Source of the DNA: Ideonella sp. WA131b
GTDB lineage: Bacteria; Pseudomonadota; Gammaproteobacteria; Burkholderiales; Burkholderiaceae_C
NCBI GenBank assembly: GCA_023657425.1
Contig: JAGTJW010000002.1
Coordinates: 114,431 to 178,430, forward strand
DNA: 64,000 nt
Direction of reading: 5' to 3'
The notes beneath the pieces were generated by a model that did no database searches, was not told the DNA's origin, and saw only the letters and a list, made by a program, of their open reading frames with translations. Positions 9,451 through 18,567 of the stretch are shown piece after piece. Each line of letters opens with the position of its first letter. The stretch's first letter is position 1. The translations under genes were made by a program, and so were the position numbers.

Positions 9451-10370
9451 TCGGCCAGCGTGGGCAGGGCGTAGGGCAGGGGGGCGGGCGTGAGCAGCGG
9501 GCCGTCGGCCGTGCCCAGGTGCAGCGTGCCGCCCTCGAGCGCCGCGAGCTTGAGCTCGGCCAGCGCCACGGGGCCGAGGCCGGGCAGATCGCCGGCCAGC
9601 GCCACCAGGCCGGCGGGCTGGCCGGGGTCTGCGCTGTGCACGATCTCCTGTCCGGGCGTCATGGCCACCGGGCCCGTCAGCAGCTGGCCGCGGCGCTTGA
9701 GCGTGCCGCGGTACTGGCTGCGCGCCACCACTTCCTGACCGGGGTAGCAGCCTTTCTGGAAGTTCACGCCGCCCACCAGTTCGAGGTTCACCATCTGCGG
9801 CACGAACTGCTCCACGGTACCGGCGACGATGCGCGGCACGCCGCTGGCGGCCTCCAGGCCTTGCCAGGTGGCGGCGACCAGCGCCGCGCCGATGGGTGCA
9901 GCGCCGCCAAACTGCAGCGCGCGCGGCACCGGGCGGCCTTGCACCAAGGCCGGCGGCAATGCGATGCACACGCCGTCGCCGGCCGGCTGCACCGCCCAGG
10001 GTTCGGCGGCTGGTGCCGCATCGCCCGCCAGGCCCCAGGCCGGGCACTCGGCGCTGGCATCGTCGAGCGTGCACTGGGCGCGCAGCACGAACATGCGCAG
10101 CCGCTTGAGTGTGGCCGGCAGCAGGTCGGCACTGCACGCCAGCATCACGGTGTCGGCGTCGGGCGCCCACATCACGAAGCTCGCCAGCATCCGGCCCTTG
10201 GCCGTGCAGTAGCCCGCCAGCCGCGCCGTGCCGGGCGCGAGCTGGGTCACATCCTGCGTGAGCTGGCCGTGCAGGAAGCGGCGTGCGTCGGCACCGCGGG
10301 CGCGGATCAGGCCCCAGTCGGGCAGCGGCAGCACGCCGTGGAGGGCGGTTTCGGCAGGGGTCGGCAACAT
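9447..10370 (-). CDS. ygfZ: YgfZ/GcvT-type folate-binding protein (Fe-S cluster protein maturation)
   Basis: Tetrahydrofolate-dependent protein needed for repair or maintenance of some iron-sulfur enzymes. It has 307 residues from the ATG at 10370. The diagnostic motif KGCYPGQE, with its essential cysteine, is present around residues 205-212, preceded by GGVNF. The N-terminal half has the GcvT-like region ARRFLHGQLTQDV. An in-frame ATG 15 bp further upstream (10385) is possible, but would leave only 9 bp to the divergent mltG start. It is divergent from mltG with a 24-bp gap, so the promoters must overlap the genes. Confidence 0.9.
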   Translation of the reverse strand: MLPTPAETALHGVLPLPDWGLIRARGADARRFLHGQLTQDVTQLAPGTARLAGYCTAKGRMLASFVMWAPDADTVMLACSADLLPATLKRLRMFVLRAQCTLDDASAECPAWGLAGDAAPAAEPWAVQPAGDGVCIALPPALVQGRPVPRALQFGGAAPIGAALVAATWQGLEAASGVPRIVAGTVEQFVPQMVNLELVGGVNFQKGCYPGQEVVARSQYRGTLKRRGQLLTGPVAMTPGQEIVHSADPGQPAGLVALAGDLPGLGPVALAELKLAALEGGTLHLGTADGPLLTPAPLPYALPTLAE

Positions 10371-10394
10371 GGCGCTGATTATCATGAGCGGCTC

Positions 10395-11411
10395 ATGGCG
10401 TCTCGGTCTTCGTGGTCTCGCATCGGACTGGCATTGGTGCTGGTACCTCTGCTGGCCCTGGCCGGCGCCGCGGCGGCCGCCTGGTGGTGGCTGGACCGCC
10501 CGCTGCGACTGACCACGCCGTCGGTGGAGCTGTCCATCGAGCCGGGCGACAACCCGCGCGAGGTGGCCACGGCCTGGGTGGGCGCGGGCGTGCAGACCTC
10601 GCCATGGCTGCTGTACGAGTGGTTCCGCTGGTCGGGGCAGGCACGGCGCATCCGCGCCGGCAGCTACGAGGTGCGCGAGGGCGTCACGCCGCGCAGCCTG
10701 CTCAGCAAGCTGGTGCAGGGCGACGAGCTGCTCGAGCGCGTGCGCTTCATCGAGGGCTGGACACTGCGGCAGCTGCGTGCCGAACTGGCCCGAGCGCCGC
10801 ACCTCAAGCCCACCACCGACCGCCTGAGCGACGCCGAGCTGATGGCCGCCGTCGGCAGCCCCGGGGTGCCGGCCGAGGGCCGCTTTTTCCCCGACACCTA
10901 CGTCTACAGCCGCGGCGTCAGCGACCTCACCGTGCTCAAGCGCGCTCACCGCGCGATGCAACAGCAGTTGGCCGGGGCCTGGGCGCAGCGCGCACCCGAC
11001 ACGCCGCTGAAGAGCGCCGACGAGGCGCTGATCCTCGCCTCCATCGTCGAGAAGGAAACCGGCCTGGAAGCCGACCGCGGGCAGATCGCCGGTGTGTTCA
11101 GCAACCGGCTGCGCATCGGCATGATGTTGCAGACCGACCCCACGGTGATCTACGGCCTGGGCGAACGCTTCGACGGCAACCTGCGCCGCCGCGATCTCGA
11201 AACCGACGGCCCCTTCAACACCTACACCCGGGGCGGCCTGCCGCCGACACCCATCGCGCTGCCGGGCCTGGCCTCGCTGCGCGCCGCGGTGCGGCCCGAG
11301 CCGACGCGCGCGCTCTACTTCGTGGCCAAAGGCGACGGCCGCAGCGCCTTCAGCGAAAACCTCGCCGACCATAATCGCGCGGTGGCCCGCTATCAGCTGA
11401 ACCGCCGATGA
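10395..11411 (+). CDS. mltG: endolytic murein transglycosylase MltG
   Basis: Inner-membrane lytic transglycosylase that cleaves nascent peptidoglycan strands. It has 338 residues, with a membrane anchor at about 9-31 (alanine- and leucine-rich, then WWWLDRP), a LysM-like periplasmic part, and the catalytic block ASIVEKETG with the glutamate at 219. [10 protein letters not shown] and the C-terminal [12 protein letters not shown] block are also present. The ATG at 10395 begins just before the anchor. The gene opens an overlapping operon with tmk, holB and a PilZ gene, an order also seen in other proteobacteria. Confidence 0.95.
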   Translation: MASRSSWSRIGLALVLVPLLALAGAAAAAWWWLDRPLRLTTPSVELSIEPGDNPREVATAWVGAGVQTSPWLLYEWFRWSGQARRIRAGSYEVREGVTPRSLLSKLVQGDELLERVRFIEGWTLRQLRAELARAPHLKPTTDRLSDAELMAAVGSPGVPAEGRFFPDTYVYSRGVSDLTVLKRAHRAMQQQLAGAWAQRAPDTPLKSADEALILASIVEKETGLEADRGQIAGVFSNRLRIGMMLQTDPTVIYGLGERFDGNLRRRDLETDGPFNTYTRGGLPPTPIALPGLASLRAAVRPEPTRALYFVAKGDGRSAFSENLADHNRAVARYQLNRR

Positions 11412-12034
11412 CCGGCGGCTTGTTCATCACCGTCGAAGGCATCGACGGCGCGGGCAAGAGCACGCACATCGAGTCGCTGCGCACGTGGTTCGAGCGCCGC
11501 GGCCGCGAGGTGGTGGTCACCCGCGAGCCCGGCGGCACCGAGCTGGCCGAGGCCCTGCGCGAGCTGGTGCTGCACCGCCCGATGGACGCGCTGACCGAGG
11601 CGCTGCTGGTGTTTGCCGCGCGGCGCGATCACCTCGTGGGCCGCATCGAGCCGGCGCTGGCGCGCGGCGCGGTGGTCATTGGCGACCGTTACACGGACGC
11701 CAGTTTCGCCTACCAGGGAGGCGGCCGCGGCTTCAGCCTCGAGGTGCTGGGTACGCTGGAGGGATGGGTGCAGCAGGGCCGGCAGCCGCAGCTCACGCTG
11801 TGGTTCGACCTGCCGGCCGCCGAGGCCGCGCGCCGTCGTGGCGCGGTGCGCGCGCCCGACCGTTTCGAGTCGCAGGACGTCGCCTTCTTCGAGCGCGTGA
11901 TCGCCGGTTACGCCGCCCGCGAGGCGGCGATGCCGCAGCGCTTTGCGCGCATCGACGCCCGCGCCGAACCGGCGGCGGTGTGGCGGCAGGTCGAGGCGGT
12001 CCTGCAGCGGCGGTTTGGCGCGCATGACGCTTGA
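11408..12034 (+). CDS. tmk: thymidylate kinase
   Basis: Phosphorylates dTMP to dTDP in dTTP synthesis. It has 208 residues. The P-loop GIDGAGKST is at about 11-19, followed by the DRY-like [17 protein letters not shown] and the LID region. The TREPGGT motif near residue 39 binds dTMP. The start overlaps the mltG stop as ATGA, and the end overlaps holB by 11 bp, so the three are translationally coupled. Confidence 0.96.
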   Translation: MTGGLFITVEGIDGAGKSTHIESLRTWFERRGREVVVTREPGGTELAEALRELVLHRPMDALTEALLVFAARRDHLVGRIEPALARGAVVIGDRYTDASFAYQGGGRGFSLEVLGTLEGWVQQGRQPQLTLWFDLPAAEAARRRGAVRAPDRFESQDVAFFERVIAGYAAREAAMPQRFARIDARAEPAAVWRQVEAVLQRRFGAHDA

Positions 12035-13094
12035 AGCCGTGCTGATCGGCGACGACGGCGCGCTGCCCTTGCCCTGGCTGGCCGAGCCCTTGGCCGCCGC
12101 GCTGGCCCACCAGCGTGGCCATGCGCTGATGCTGCATGGGGCCGCCGGCACGGGCGTGCTGCCGTTCGCCATGGCGCTGGCGCAGTCTTGGCTGTGCGAG
12201 GCATCGGACGGCCGGCGCCCCGCCTGCGGCCGTTGCGGCAGTTGCAGGCTGGTGCAGGGCCACGTGCACCCCGACCTGATGCTGCTGATGCCCGAGCAGC
12301 AGCGGCGCGATCTCGACTGGCCGCTCCCGGGCGACAAGACCGATTCCGACAGCAGCAGGAAGCCGAGCCGGCAGATCCGCGTCGACGAAGTGCGGCTGCT
12401 CATCGACTGGGTGTTCAAGACCTCGGCGCGCGGGCGCGGCAAGGTGGCCGTGCTCACGCCGGGCGAGACGCTCAACCTGCAGTCGGCCAACGCCCTGCTG
12501 AAGACCCTGGAGGAGCCGCCGGACGGCACCCGCATCGTCATCACCACCCCCGACCCGGCCCGCCTGCTGCCGACGGTGCGCAGCCGCTGCCAGGTGCTGC
12601 GCCTGGCCGAGCCCACGGGGCCGGTGGCGCTGGAATGGCTGACCAGCCGCGGCGTGGCCGAGCCCGCGGTGCTGCTGGCCGCGGCCTCGGGCCGGCCGCT
12701 GGACGCACGGGCGCTGCACGAAGCCGGCTTGCCCGCCGAGGCCTGGCGGCGGCTGCCGCGGGCGCTGGCGCGCGGGGAAGGGCGCCTGGTTCAGGGCTGG
12801 ACGCTGCCGGCTTTGCTGGATGTGCTGCAGAAGCTCTGCCACGACGCGATGGCCGTGGCCGGCGGCGCGGCGCCGCGCTACTTTCCGGCCGGCTCGGTGC
12901 CGGGCGGGGCCTCGCCGGCCCTGCTGCGGGACTGGTCGCTGGCGCTGCAGCGCCTGGCGCGCCACGCCGCCCATCCCTGGAACGAAGGCGTCATGACCGA
13001 CGCCCTGGTGGCCGCCGCCGCGCGCGCCCTGCGGCCGCCGCCACAGCGGTCGGCAGGAGCCCGGAACACGGGCTTGGATACACTGCCCGGATGA
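12024..13094 (+). CDS. holB: DNA polymerase III delta' subunit
   Basis: Clamp-loader subunit of the replicative polymerase, 356 residues. It has the AAA+-like fold without a working P-loop ([10 protein letters not shown]). The zinc-binding region [17 protein letters not shown] is at about 55-72. The sensor region [12 protein letters not shown] and the [21 protein letters not shown] block are the strongest signatures. The ATG at 12024 lies inside the end of tmk, and the stop overlaps the PilZ start as ATGA. A tail of about 20 residues after the last helix is low in similarity to the family. Confidence 0.93.
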   Translation: MTLEAVLIGDDGALPLPWLAEPLAAALAHQRGHALMLHGAAGTGVLPFAMALAQSWLCEASDGRRPACGRCGSCRLVQGHVHPDLMLLMPEQQRRDLDWPLPGDKTDSDSSRKPSRQIRVDEVRLLIDWVFKTSARGRGKVAVLTPGETLNLQSANALLKTLEEPPDGTRIVITTPDPARLLPTVRSRCQVLRLAEPTGPVALEWLTSRGVAEPAVLLAAASGRPLDARALHEAGLPAEAWRRLPRALARGEGRLVQGWTLPALLDVLQKLCHDAMAVAGGAAPRYFPAGSVPGGASPALLRDWSLALQRLARHAAHPWNEGVMTDALVAAAARALRPPPQRSAGARNTGLDTLPG

Positions 13095-13498
13095 ACGACC
13101 GGACCCCGACGCGCGCCGGCCTGCTCGGCCCTCCGGTGGTGCCGGGCGGCGCGGGATCACTGCGGCCCAGCGTGATCCAGCTGGTGATCCGCGAGAAGGG
13201 TGCGCTCTACGCGGCCTACATCCCGCTCTTCACGGAAGGCGGCCTGTTCGTGCCCACCACCCGCGATTACCGCCTGGGCGAGGACATCTACCTGCTGCTG
13301 TCGCTGCCCGATGACCCGCAGCGTTTCCCGGTGGCCGGCAAGGTGGCCTGGGTGACGCCGGCCAACGCAGCGGGCGGGCGGACGCAGGGCGTGGGCGTGC
13401 GTTTCCCCAATGACGACAAATCGCGCCAGCTCAAGGTCCAGATCGAGGAGATCCTGGGGACCTCGGTGCAGTCGCAGAAGCCGACGCAGACGATCTGA
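13091..13498 (+). CDS. PilZ domain protein (type IV pilus assembly type)
   Basis: Small PilZ-fold protein of 135 residues, placed as in the tmk-holB-pilZ order of pseudomonads and other proteobacteria. It has the short strand pattern AAYIPLFTEGGLFVPTTR, a LGEDIYLLLSLPDD block and GKVAWVTPANAAGGRTQGVGVRF. The RxxxR and DxSxxG c-di-GMP residues are not apparent in its N-terminal part, which is typical of the PilZ protein that acts in pilus assembly instead of sensing c-di-GMP. ATGA overlap with holB. Confidence 0.88.
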   Translation: MNDRTPTRAGLLGPPVVPGGAGSLRPSVIQLVIREKGALYAAYIPLFTEGGLFVPTTRDYRLGEDIYLLLSLPDDPQRFPVAGKVAWVTPANAAGGRTQGVGVRFPNDDKSRQLKVQIEEILGTSVQSQKPTQTI

Positions 13499-13529
13499 CC
13501 GCGCCGGCCCCGCGCCCAGGCCTGCCCCG

Positions 13530-14330
13530 ATGTTCGTCGACTCCCACTGCCACCTCAGCTTTCCCGGACTGCACGAGCGCATCGCCGACGTGCGGCACGA
13601 GATGGCGCTTGCGGGTGTGGACCGCGCCATCTGCATCTGCACCACGATGGAGGAGTTCGACACCGTGCATGCGTTGGCGCGCGAGCACGCCGAGTTCTGG
13701 TGCACGGCCGGCGTGCACCCCGACAACGAAGGCGTGCGCGAGCCCACGGTCGCCGAGCTGGTGACGCTGGCCGCAAGGCCGCGCGTGGTGGCCATCGGCG
13801 AGACCGGGCTCGACTACCACCGGCTCAATGGCCGCAGCGTGGCTGACATGGCCTGGCAGCGGGACCGTTTCGCCGTGCACATCGAAGCCGCCCGCGGCAC
13901 CGGGCTGCCCCTCGTGGTGCATACACGTTCCGCCAGCGACGACACCCTGGCGATGCTGCGCAGCGTAGGGGCGGGCAGGGTGAGCGGTGTCTTCCATTGC
14001 TTCACCGAAACCGCCGAGGTGGCGCGCGCGGCGCTCGACCTCGGCTTCTACATCTCCTTTTCGGGCATCCTGAGCTTCCGCAACGCCCAGGAGCTGCGCG
14101 AAGTCGCGCGCTGGGTGCCGCTGGAGCGCTGCCTGATCGAGACCGACAGCCCTTATCTGGCCCCGGTGCCGCACCGCGGCAAGCCCAACCAACCCGCCTA
14201 CGTGCCGCACGTGGCGGCGCAGCTGGCGGCGGTCAAGGGCTTGCCGATCGAGACGGTCGCCGCCGCCACCAGCCGCAACTGCGAAGCGCTTTTCGCGCGG
14301 CTCGGCCCCGCGCCGGAGACCACGCCATGA
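13530..14330 (+). CDS. TatD-family metal-dependent hydrolase / DNase
   Basis: TIM-barrel metal hydrolase of the TatD family, 266 residues. The metal ligands are visible as DSHCHL at 4-9, the glutamate in AIGETGLDYH, the histidine in LPLVVHTR, FHCFTE, and the late aspartate in IETDSPYLAP. Members have 3'-5' exonuclease or D-tyrosyl-type hydrolase activity. The frame is open upstream to 13410, but MFVDSHCHL at 13530 is the family start. It follows the PilZ gene by 31 bp, and its stop overlaps the ankyrin gene as ATGA. Confidence 0.93.
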   Translation: MFVDSHCHLSFPGLHERIADVRHEMALAGVDRAICICTTMEEFDTVHALAREHAEFWCTAGVHPDNEGVREPTVAELVTLAARPRVVAIGETGLDYHRLNGRSVADMAWQRDRFAVHIEAARGTGLPLVVHTRSASDDTLAMLRSVGAGRVSGVFHCFTETAEVARAALDLGFYISFSGILSFRNAQELREVARWVPLERCLIETDSPYLAPVPHRGKPNQPAYVPHVAAQLAAVKGLPIETVAAATSRNCEALFARLGPAPETTP

Positions 14331-14995
14331 TGAGATTCTGCTTGAAGATCGTGGTCTATTTCCTTGTCGCTGCAGCGATTTTTCCTGCAGTCGCACAAGA
14401 CGATGTGGCCTTGTTCCGAGCCGTCAACGTCGACGACGAGCGTGGTGTGCAGCGCTGGCTGGCCGCTGGCGGCGACCCCAACCGCCCCGATGCCCGGGGC
14501 CAGACGCCGCTCATCCTTGCGATGCGCGACGAGTCGTTCAAGGTGGCGGCCGTGCTGCTGGACCACCCGGCCACGCGCTTGGACGCCACCAATGCCGCGG
14601 GCGAGACGGCGCTCATGATGGCGGCGCTCAAGGGCCACCTGAGCTGGGTGCAAGGCCTGGCTGCGCGCGGGGCCGCGGTCAACCGCGAAGGCTGGACGCC
14701 GCTGCACTATGCCGCCAGCGGCGCTGGCGTCGACGTGCTGCGCTGGTTGATCGAGCAGGGCGCGGCCCTCGACGCGCCAGCGCCCAACCGCAGCACGCCG
14801 CTGATGATGGCCGCGCGCTACGGTGCCAGCGAATCGGTAGAGCTGCTGCTGGCCCGTGGTGCCGACACCCGGCTGCGCAACGATCGTGGTCTGGCGGCGG
14901 CGGACTTCGCGCGGGGCGCCGGCCGCGACGCGCTGGCGGACCGTCTCGAAGCGCTGGCCGGACGGACGACGTCACCACCGCCCGGGCCGCGTTGA
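14327..14995 (+). CDS. exported ankyrin-repeat protein
   Basis: Protein of 222 residues with a signal peptide at about 1-23 (MMRFCLKIVVYFLVAAAIF then AVAQ) and five or six ankyrin repeats after it. Repeat cores visible include GQTPLILAMRDES, GETALMMAALKGH, GWTPLHYAASGAG and STPLMMAARYGA. It should be periplasmic and bind another protein. It is translationally coupled to the TatD gene (ATGA). The last 13 residues are a proline-rich tail. The partner and role are unknown. Confidence 0.87.
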   Translation: MMRFCLKIVVYFLVAAAIFPAVAQDDVALFRAVNVDDERGVQRWLAAGGDPNRPDARGQTPLILAMRDESFKVAAVLLDHPATRLDATNAAGETALMMAALKGHLSWVQGLAARGAAVNREGWTPLHYAASGAGVDVLRWLIEQGAALDAPAPNRSTPLMMAARYGASESVELLLARGADTRLRNDRGLAAADFARGAGRDALADRLEALAGRTTSPPPGPR

Positions 14996-15147
14996 TGGCG
15001 CTCCGGCGACCTGCCATGTTGGCATCGTGGATCGCTGTGTGTCGGAAGTCGTCTGACACGCTGGATCGTCCCTGGCCGTCTTTGCAGCCCCGGGTTCGAC
15101 GCGTACAGTGACGCGCAGTGCCATCCCGGCACGCCTCGGAGATTCCC

Positions 15148-15354
15148 ATGTCGCAAACGGCCCAGGCCCGCAACCCGTTCCTGTTGATGGTCAGCCCCGA
15201 GGTCGTGCTCGCGGCGGTCGAGAAGTCCGAACGTCTTGGTCAGCTCAATCGGCAACTGTGCCGTCCTTTGGATCGACCGACGCCCAGCACGAGCGCGCGT
15301 CCGTCCGTGCTCGACGATGAGGCCGACGACGACGAGGTGGGTGACCCGAGCTGA
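15148..15354 (+). CDS. small conserved-looking hypothetical protein with acidic tail
   Basis: A 68-residue protein starting MSQTAQARNPFLLMVSPEVV. Residues 8-42 form a helical, mildly hydrophobic part, followed by LGQLNRQLCRPLDRP. The last 16 residues are strongly acidic (DDEADDDEVGD). The start at 15148 has a GGAG motif (15137-15140) 7 bp upstream. It is followed by a hairpin with a TTCG loop, as expected for a single-gene transcript. I do not recognise a function. The clean start, ribosome site and terminator argue that it is real. Confidence 0.6.
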   Translation: MSQTAQARNPFLLMVSPEVVLAAVEKSERLGQLNRQLCRPLDRPTPSTSARPSVLDDEADDDEVGDPS

Positions 15355-15374
15355 GCCGGGCGCATGAGGCCACG

Positions 15375-15395
15375 GGGTGCTTCGGCACCCTCTTG
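15375..15395 (+). terminator. rho-independent-like hairpin with TTCG tetraloop
   Basis: GGGTGC-TTCG-GCACCC is a six-base perfect stem closed by the stable UUCG loop, followed by TCTTG. It ends the transcript of the 68-residue protein gene, 20 bp after the stop codon. The T-run is short. Confidence 0.6.
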
Positions 15396-15430
15396 AACTT
15401 ACATATATAGAGCACGATGTGTATTATGTT
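15393..15430 (+). promoter_or_regulatory. AT-rich promoter-like stretch before the DUF3616 operon
   Basis: A short AT-rich island (TTGAAC, ACATATATAG, GTATTATG) stands out in otherwise GC-rich DNA, 130-165 bp upstream of the DUF3616 gene. TATTAT at 15422-15427 would serve as a -10 box. No -35 box at proper spacing is convincing. Confidence 0.3.
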
Positions 15431-15558
15431 GCATGAAGGCAGGATGCAAGGAAAAACAGTGCTCGGCCTGTGGGAACCCACGCAGGCCCCGTGATGCCCG
15501 ACTCCATTCGGCCGCAGACTGCGCGACGTAAAACGGCCACTATTCCCGAGCTCACCCG

Positions 15559-16647
15559 ATGCCCAACACCCGCACCGCCAACGCCGTTCGCCTGGAGTTC
15601 TCGCCGGATTCCCTGGTGCATGCCAACCTGTCGGGCGCCGCGTTCACCGGCGACTGGCTGTGGGTGGCCGGCGACGAGGCCTGTGGCCTCGACCGGCTGC
15701 GCCGGCTCGAGCCCGTCGGGCGCGAGACCCTGCGCTTTGGTGAAGTGCAAGACTTTCCGCTGGCCGGACTGCTCGATCTGCCCGGCGCCCCCGACGAAGA
15801 GGCCGATCTGGAAGGCATGGCCGTGGCCGACGGGTTTCTGTGGGTGGTGGGCTCGCATGGCCTCAAGCGCAAGAACGCCAAGCCCGACCGCGACCACGCC
15901 GACAACGCCCGACGCCTGGCCAAGCTGGCGCTCGACGGCAACCGGCGGCTGCTGGCCTGTCTGCCCATCGAGCCCGATGCCCAGGGCGCGCCGGTCCTCG
16001 TGCGCCAGGCCCGTGATGGCCGCCGCGCCCTGCGCCTGAAGGGGGACGCGCAGGCCAACCTGCTGACCCGCGCGCTGGCCGACGATCCGCACTTCGGCCC
16101 CTACATGGCCATCCCCGGCAAGGACAACGGCTTCGACATCGAAGGCCTCGCAGTGGACGGCCACCGCCTGCTGCTCGGGCTGCGCGGCCCGGTGCTGCGC
16201 GGCTGGTCGGCGCTGGTGGAGATCGCCGTCGAGGCCCGCGGCGACCACCTCCGGCTGGCGCCGCTGGACGACACCGGCACGCTGATCCGCAAGCACTTCC
16301 TTCAGCTCGACGGCATGGGCGTGCGCGACCTGCACTTCTCGGGCGACGACCTCTACATCCTCGCCGGCCCCACGATGGTGCTCAACGGCGACATCCGCGT
16401 GTTCAAGTGGTCGGGTGCCCGGCCGCTGCTGGCGGCCAACCGCGAGCCGGTGCGCTTCGAAGCGGCGCTGTCCGAATCCGTGGCCCTGCCGCACGGCCGG
16501 GGCAGCAACCGCGCCGAGGCCCTGTGCGACCTGCCCCCGGCGCTGTCACGCGGCAAGCCCAGCTGGCTGGTGCTCTACGACGCGCCGGGTGCCAACCGCA
16601 AGGACGGCGAGTACACCGTCTTCGGCGATCTGTTGCGCCACGACTGA
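15559..16647 (+). CDS. DUF3616 domain protein
   Basis: Predicted beta-propeller-like protein of 362 residues matching the DUF3616 type. The visible repeating pattern is sheet-rich, with LEGMAVADGFLWVVGSHG, FDIEGLAVDGHRLLLGLRGP and RDLHFSGDDLYILAGPT. These are the 'DxEG(L/M)' blocks of the family. No signal peptide is seen. It leads a close operon with a lipid-kinase-like gene (29 bp) and a metallophosphoesterase (overlap). The function of the family is not established. Confidence 0.82.
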   Translation: MPNTRTANAVRLEFSPDSLVHANLSGAAFTGDWLWVAGDEACGLDRLRRLEPVGRETLRFGEVQDFPLAGLLDLPGAPDEEADLEGMAVADGFLWVVGSHGLKRKNAKPDRDHADNARRLAKLALDGNRRLLACLPIEPDAQGAPVLVRQARDGRRALRLKGDAQANLLTRALADDPHFGPYMAIPGKDNGFDIEGLAVDGHRLLLGLRGPVLRGWSALVEIAVEARGDHLRLAPLDDTGTLIRKHFLQLDGMGVRDLHFSGDDLYILAGPTMVLNGDIRVFKWSGARPLLAANREPVRFEAALSESVALPHGRGSNRAEALCDLPPALSRGKPSWLVLYDAPGANRKDGEYTVFGDLLRHD

Positions 16648-16676
16648 ACCCATCCGTACACCACGCAGAGCGTCAG

Positions 16677-17651
16677 ATGAGGGCGCCACCGGTCGTCGAC
16701 CCGGCCTCGCCGCTGCTGTTCGTCATCAACGCGGCCTCGGGCAGCCGCGGCGTCGAGGCCAAGCTCGAGGCCATCACGACGGTGCTGCAGGCGGCCGGCC
16801 GGACCGGTGAGCTGCTGCCCAGCGCGCCGTCGGCGCTGGCCGGCGTGGCGCAGCAGGCGGCGGCCCGGGCGCGTGAGAGCCGCGGCGCGGTGATGGCCGT
16901 CGGCGGCGACGGCACGCTCAACACGGTGGCCGGCGCGGCGCACGCCGCGGGCTGCGCCATGGGCGTGGTGCCGCAGGGCACCTTCAACTATTTCGCGCGC
17001 ACGCATGGCATCCCCGTCGACCCGGCGGCCGCCGTGCGGCAGCTGCTGCAGGCGGCTCCGGTGGCGGTGCAGGTGGCCGGCATCAACGACCGCGTGTTTC
17101 TTGTCAACGCCAGCTTTGGCCTGTACCCCGAGTTGCTGCAGGACCGCGAGGCCTTCAAGGCCCGTTTTGGCCGCAACCGCCTGGTGGCCCTCGTCGCAGC
17201 CGGCGCGACGCTGTTGCGCGCGCAGCGCCGGCTGCGCCTGCACATTGAGCTGGGCGACGCGTCGCGCGACGTGCAGACGCTCACCCTCTTCATCGGCAAC
17301 AACCGGCTGCAGCTGCAGCAGTTCGGCGCCGAGCCGCAGGACACGGTGGCAGGCACACCCGGCGACGGCAGCATGGCCGCGCTGATGCTGCGCCCCATCG
17401 GCACGCCGTCGATGATCAGGCTGCTGCTGCACGGGGCGATGGGCCGGCTGGCCGAGGCTGCCGGCGTCGAGGCCTTCGAGTTCCAGCACATGGTGGTGCG
17501 GCCGCGCCTCGCGCCCGGCCATCGCGACATCACCGTGGCCTTCGACGGCGAGGTTGCGCGCCTGCGCACCCCCGTCGACATCCGCGTGCTGCCCGAGCCG
17601 CTGTACCTGCTGAAGCCAGCGCCCGAGGCCACGCATGGAGGCGCGCCGTGA
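16677..17651 (+). CDS. diacylglycerol kinase-like lipid kinase
   Basis: Soluble lipid kinase of the DagK/YegS type, 324 residues. The nucleotide-binding motif GGDGTLN is at about 80-86, followed by the PQGTFNYFAR block (GTxNxxAR). An FIGNNRLQL region and a C-terminal beta sandwich complete the fold. The start at 16677 is chosen because FVINAASGS follows after a short lead. Its stop overlaps the next start as GTGA. The family phosphorylates diacylglycerol or related lipids, and the exact lipid here is not known. Confidence 0.87.
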   Translation: MRAPPVVDPASPLLFVINAASGSRGVEAKLEAITTVLQAAGRTGELLPSAPSALAGVAQQAAARARESRGAVMAVGGDGTLNTVAGAAHAAGCAMGVVPQGTFNYFARTHGIPVDPAAAVRQLLQAAPVAVQVAGINDRVFLVNASFGLYPELLQDREAFKARFGRNRLVALVAAGATLLRAQRRLRLHIELGDASRDVQTLTLFIGNNRLQLQQFGAEPQDTVAGTPGDGSMAALMLRPIGTPSMIRLLLHGAMGRLAEAAGVEAFEFQHMVVRPRLAPGHRDITVAFDGEVARLRTPVDIRVLPEPLYLLKPAPEATHGGAP

Positions 17652-18451
17652 CGCTGCTGCTGCAGATCTCCGACCCGCACTTCGGCACCGAACAGCCCGC
17701 CGTGGTGGACGCGCTGGTGGCGCTGGCCGCGCAGCAGCGGCCCGGCGTGGTGGTGCTGTCGGGCGACATCACACAGCGTGCGCGGCCGGCGCAGTTCCGC
17801 GCCGCACGGGCCTTCGTCGACCGGCTGGGCGCGCCGGTGCTGGCCGTCCCCGGCAACCACGACATCGCGCTGTTCGACCTCTGGTCGCGCCTCACCCGGC
17901 CCTATGCCCGGTACGGCGCCGTGTTCGGCGCTGATCTCGAGCCGGTGCACGAGACGCCCGAGCTGCTGCTGCTGGGCGTCAACACCACCCGCCCCTGGCG
18001 CCACAAACAGGGCGAGGTCTCGGCGGCGCAGGTCGAGCGCGTCGCACGGCGGCTGGCCGCGTCCGATGCCCGCCAGCTGCGCGTGGTGGTGGTGCACCAG
18101 CCGGCGGCCGTCACGCTGCCGCGCGACCAGCGCCACCGCCTGCGCGGCCACGCCGAGGCCTGCCGGGCCTGGGCGGCCGCAGGGGCAGACGTACTGATGG
18201 GCGGGCACATCCACCTGCCCTTCACGCTGCCCTTGCCGGGCCTGGCGCGGCGGCTGTGTGTGGTGCAGGCCGGCACGGCGGTGTCGTCGCGCGTGCGGCC
18301 GGAGGCGCCCAACTCGGTGAACCTGCTGCGCTGGGAGCCCGCCGCCGCCGCGCCGGTGTGCCAGGTCGAGCGCTGGGACTATGCGCACCGCGAGGGCGCG
18401 TTCCGTCGCGTCGAAGCCACTCCACTGCTGCCATCGCGGCCGGCGGCGTGA
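17648..18451 (+). CDS. metallophosphoesterase (calcineurin-like)
   Basis: Calcineurin-type phosphoesterase, 267 residues. All metal motifs are present: ISDPHFG at the start, LSGDITQ, PGNHD, the histidine in VVVHQP, and GGHIHLP. The start is GTG at 17648, overlapping the lipid-kinase stop. The family includes cAMP phosphodiesterases (CpdA type) and lipid-related phosphatases. Cotranscription with a lipid kinase makes a lipid phosphoester possible, but this is inference. A perfect 24-bp inverted repeat follows the gene. Confidence 0.87.
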   Translation: MTLLLQISDPHFGTEQPAVVDALVALAAQQRPGVVVLSGDITQRARPAQFRAARAFVDRLGAPVLAVPGNHDIALFDLWSRLTRPYARYGAVFGADLEPVHETPELLLLGVNTTRPWRHKQGEVSAAQVERVARRLAASDARQLRVVVVHQPAAVTLPRDQRHRLRGHAEACRAWAAAGADVLMGGHIHLPFTLPLPGLARRLCVVQAGTAVSSRVRPEAPNSVNLLRWEPAAAAPVCQVERWDYAHREGAFRRVEATPLLPSRPAA

Positions 18452-18468
18452 AGCGGCCTCAGAGCCTG

Positions 18469-18522
18469 AGAGTGTGAGAGGCAATCCAATGCACCCGCGC
18501 ATTGGATTGCCTCTCACACTCT
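18469..18522. repeat. 24-bp perfect inverted repeat with 6-base loop
   Basis: Arms at 18469-18492 and 18499-18522 are perfect complements around the loop ACCCGC. The arm starts AGAGTGTGAGAG and is less GC-rich than the surroundings. No T-run follows on either strand. It lies 17 bp after the phosphoesterase stop and 45 bp before nadC. It may act as a bidirectional terminator, an mRNA-stabilising structure or a small palindromic mobile sequence. Confidence 0.9.
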
Positions 18523-18567
18523 GAGCGGGGTCACAATCGACGGCCCTGCCTGCGCCGCCCGCTGCCC

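Noticed and set aside
15393-15430. An extended -10 promoter (TGn before TATTAT)
   Set aside because: The bases before TATTAT read GTG, not TGn, and no -35 box is at the right distance, so only a weak promoter-like call is kept.
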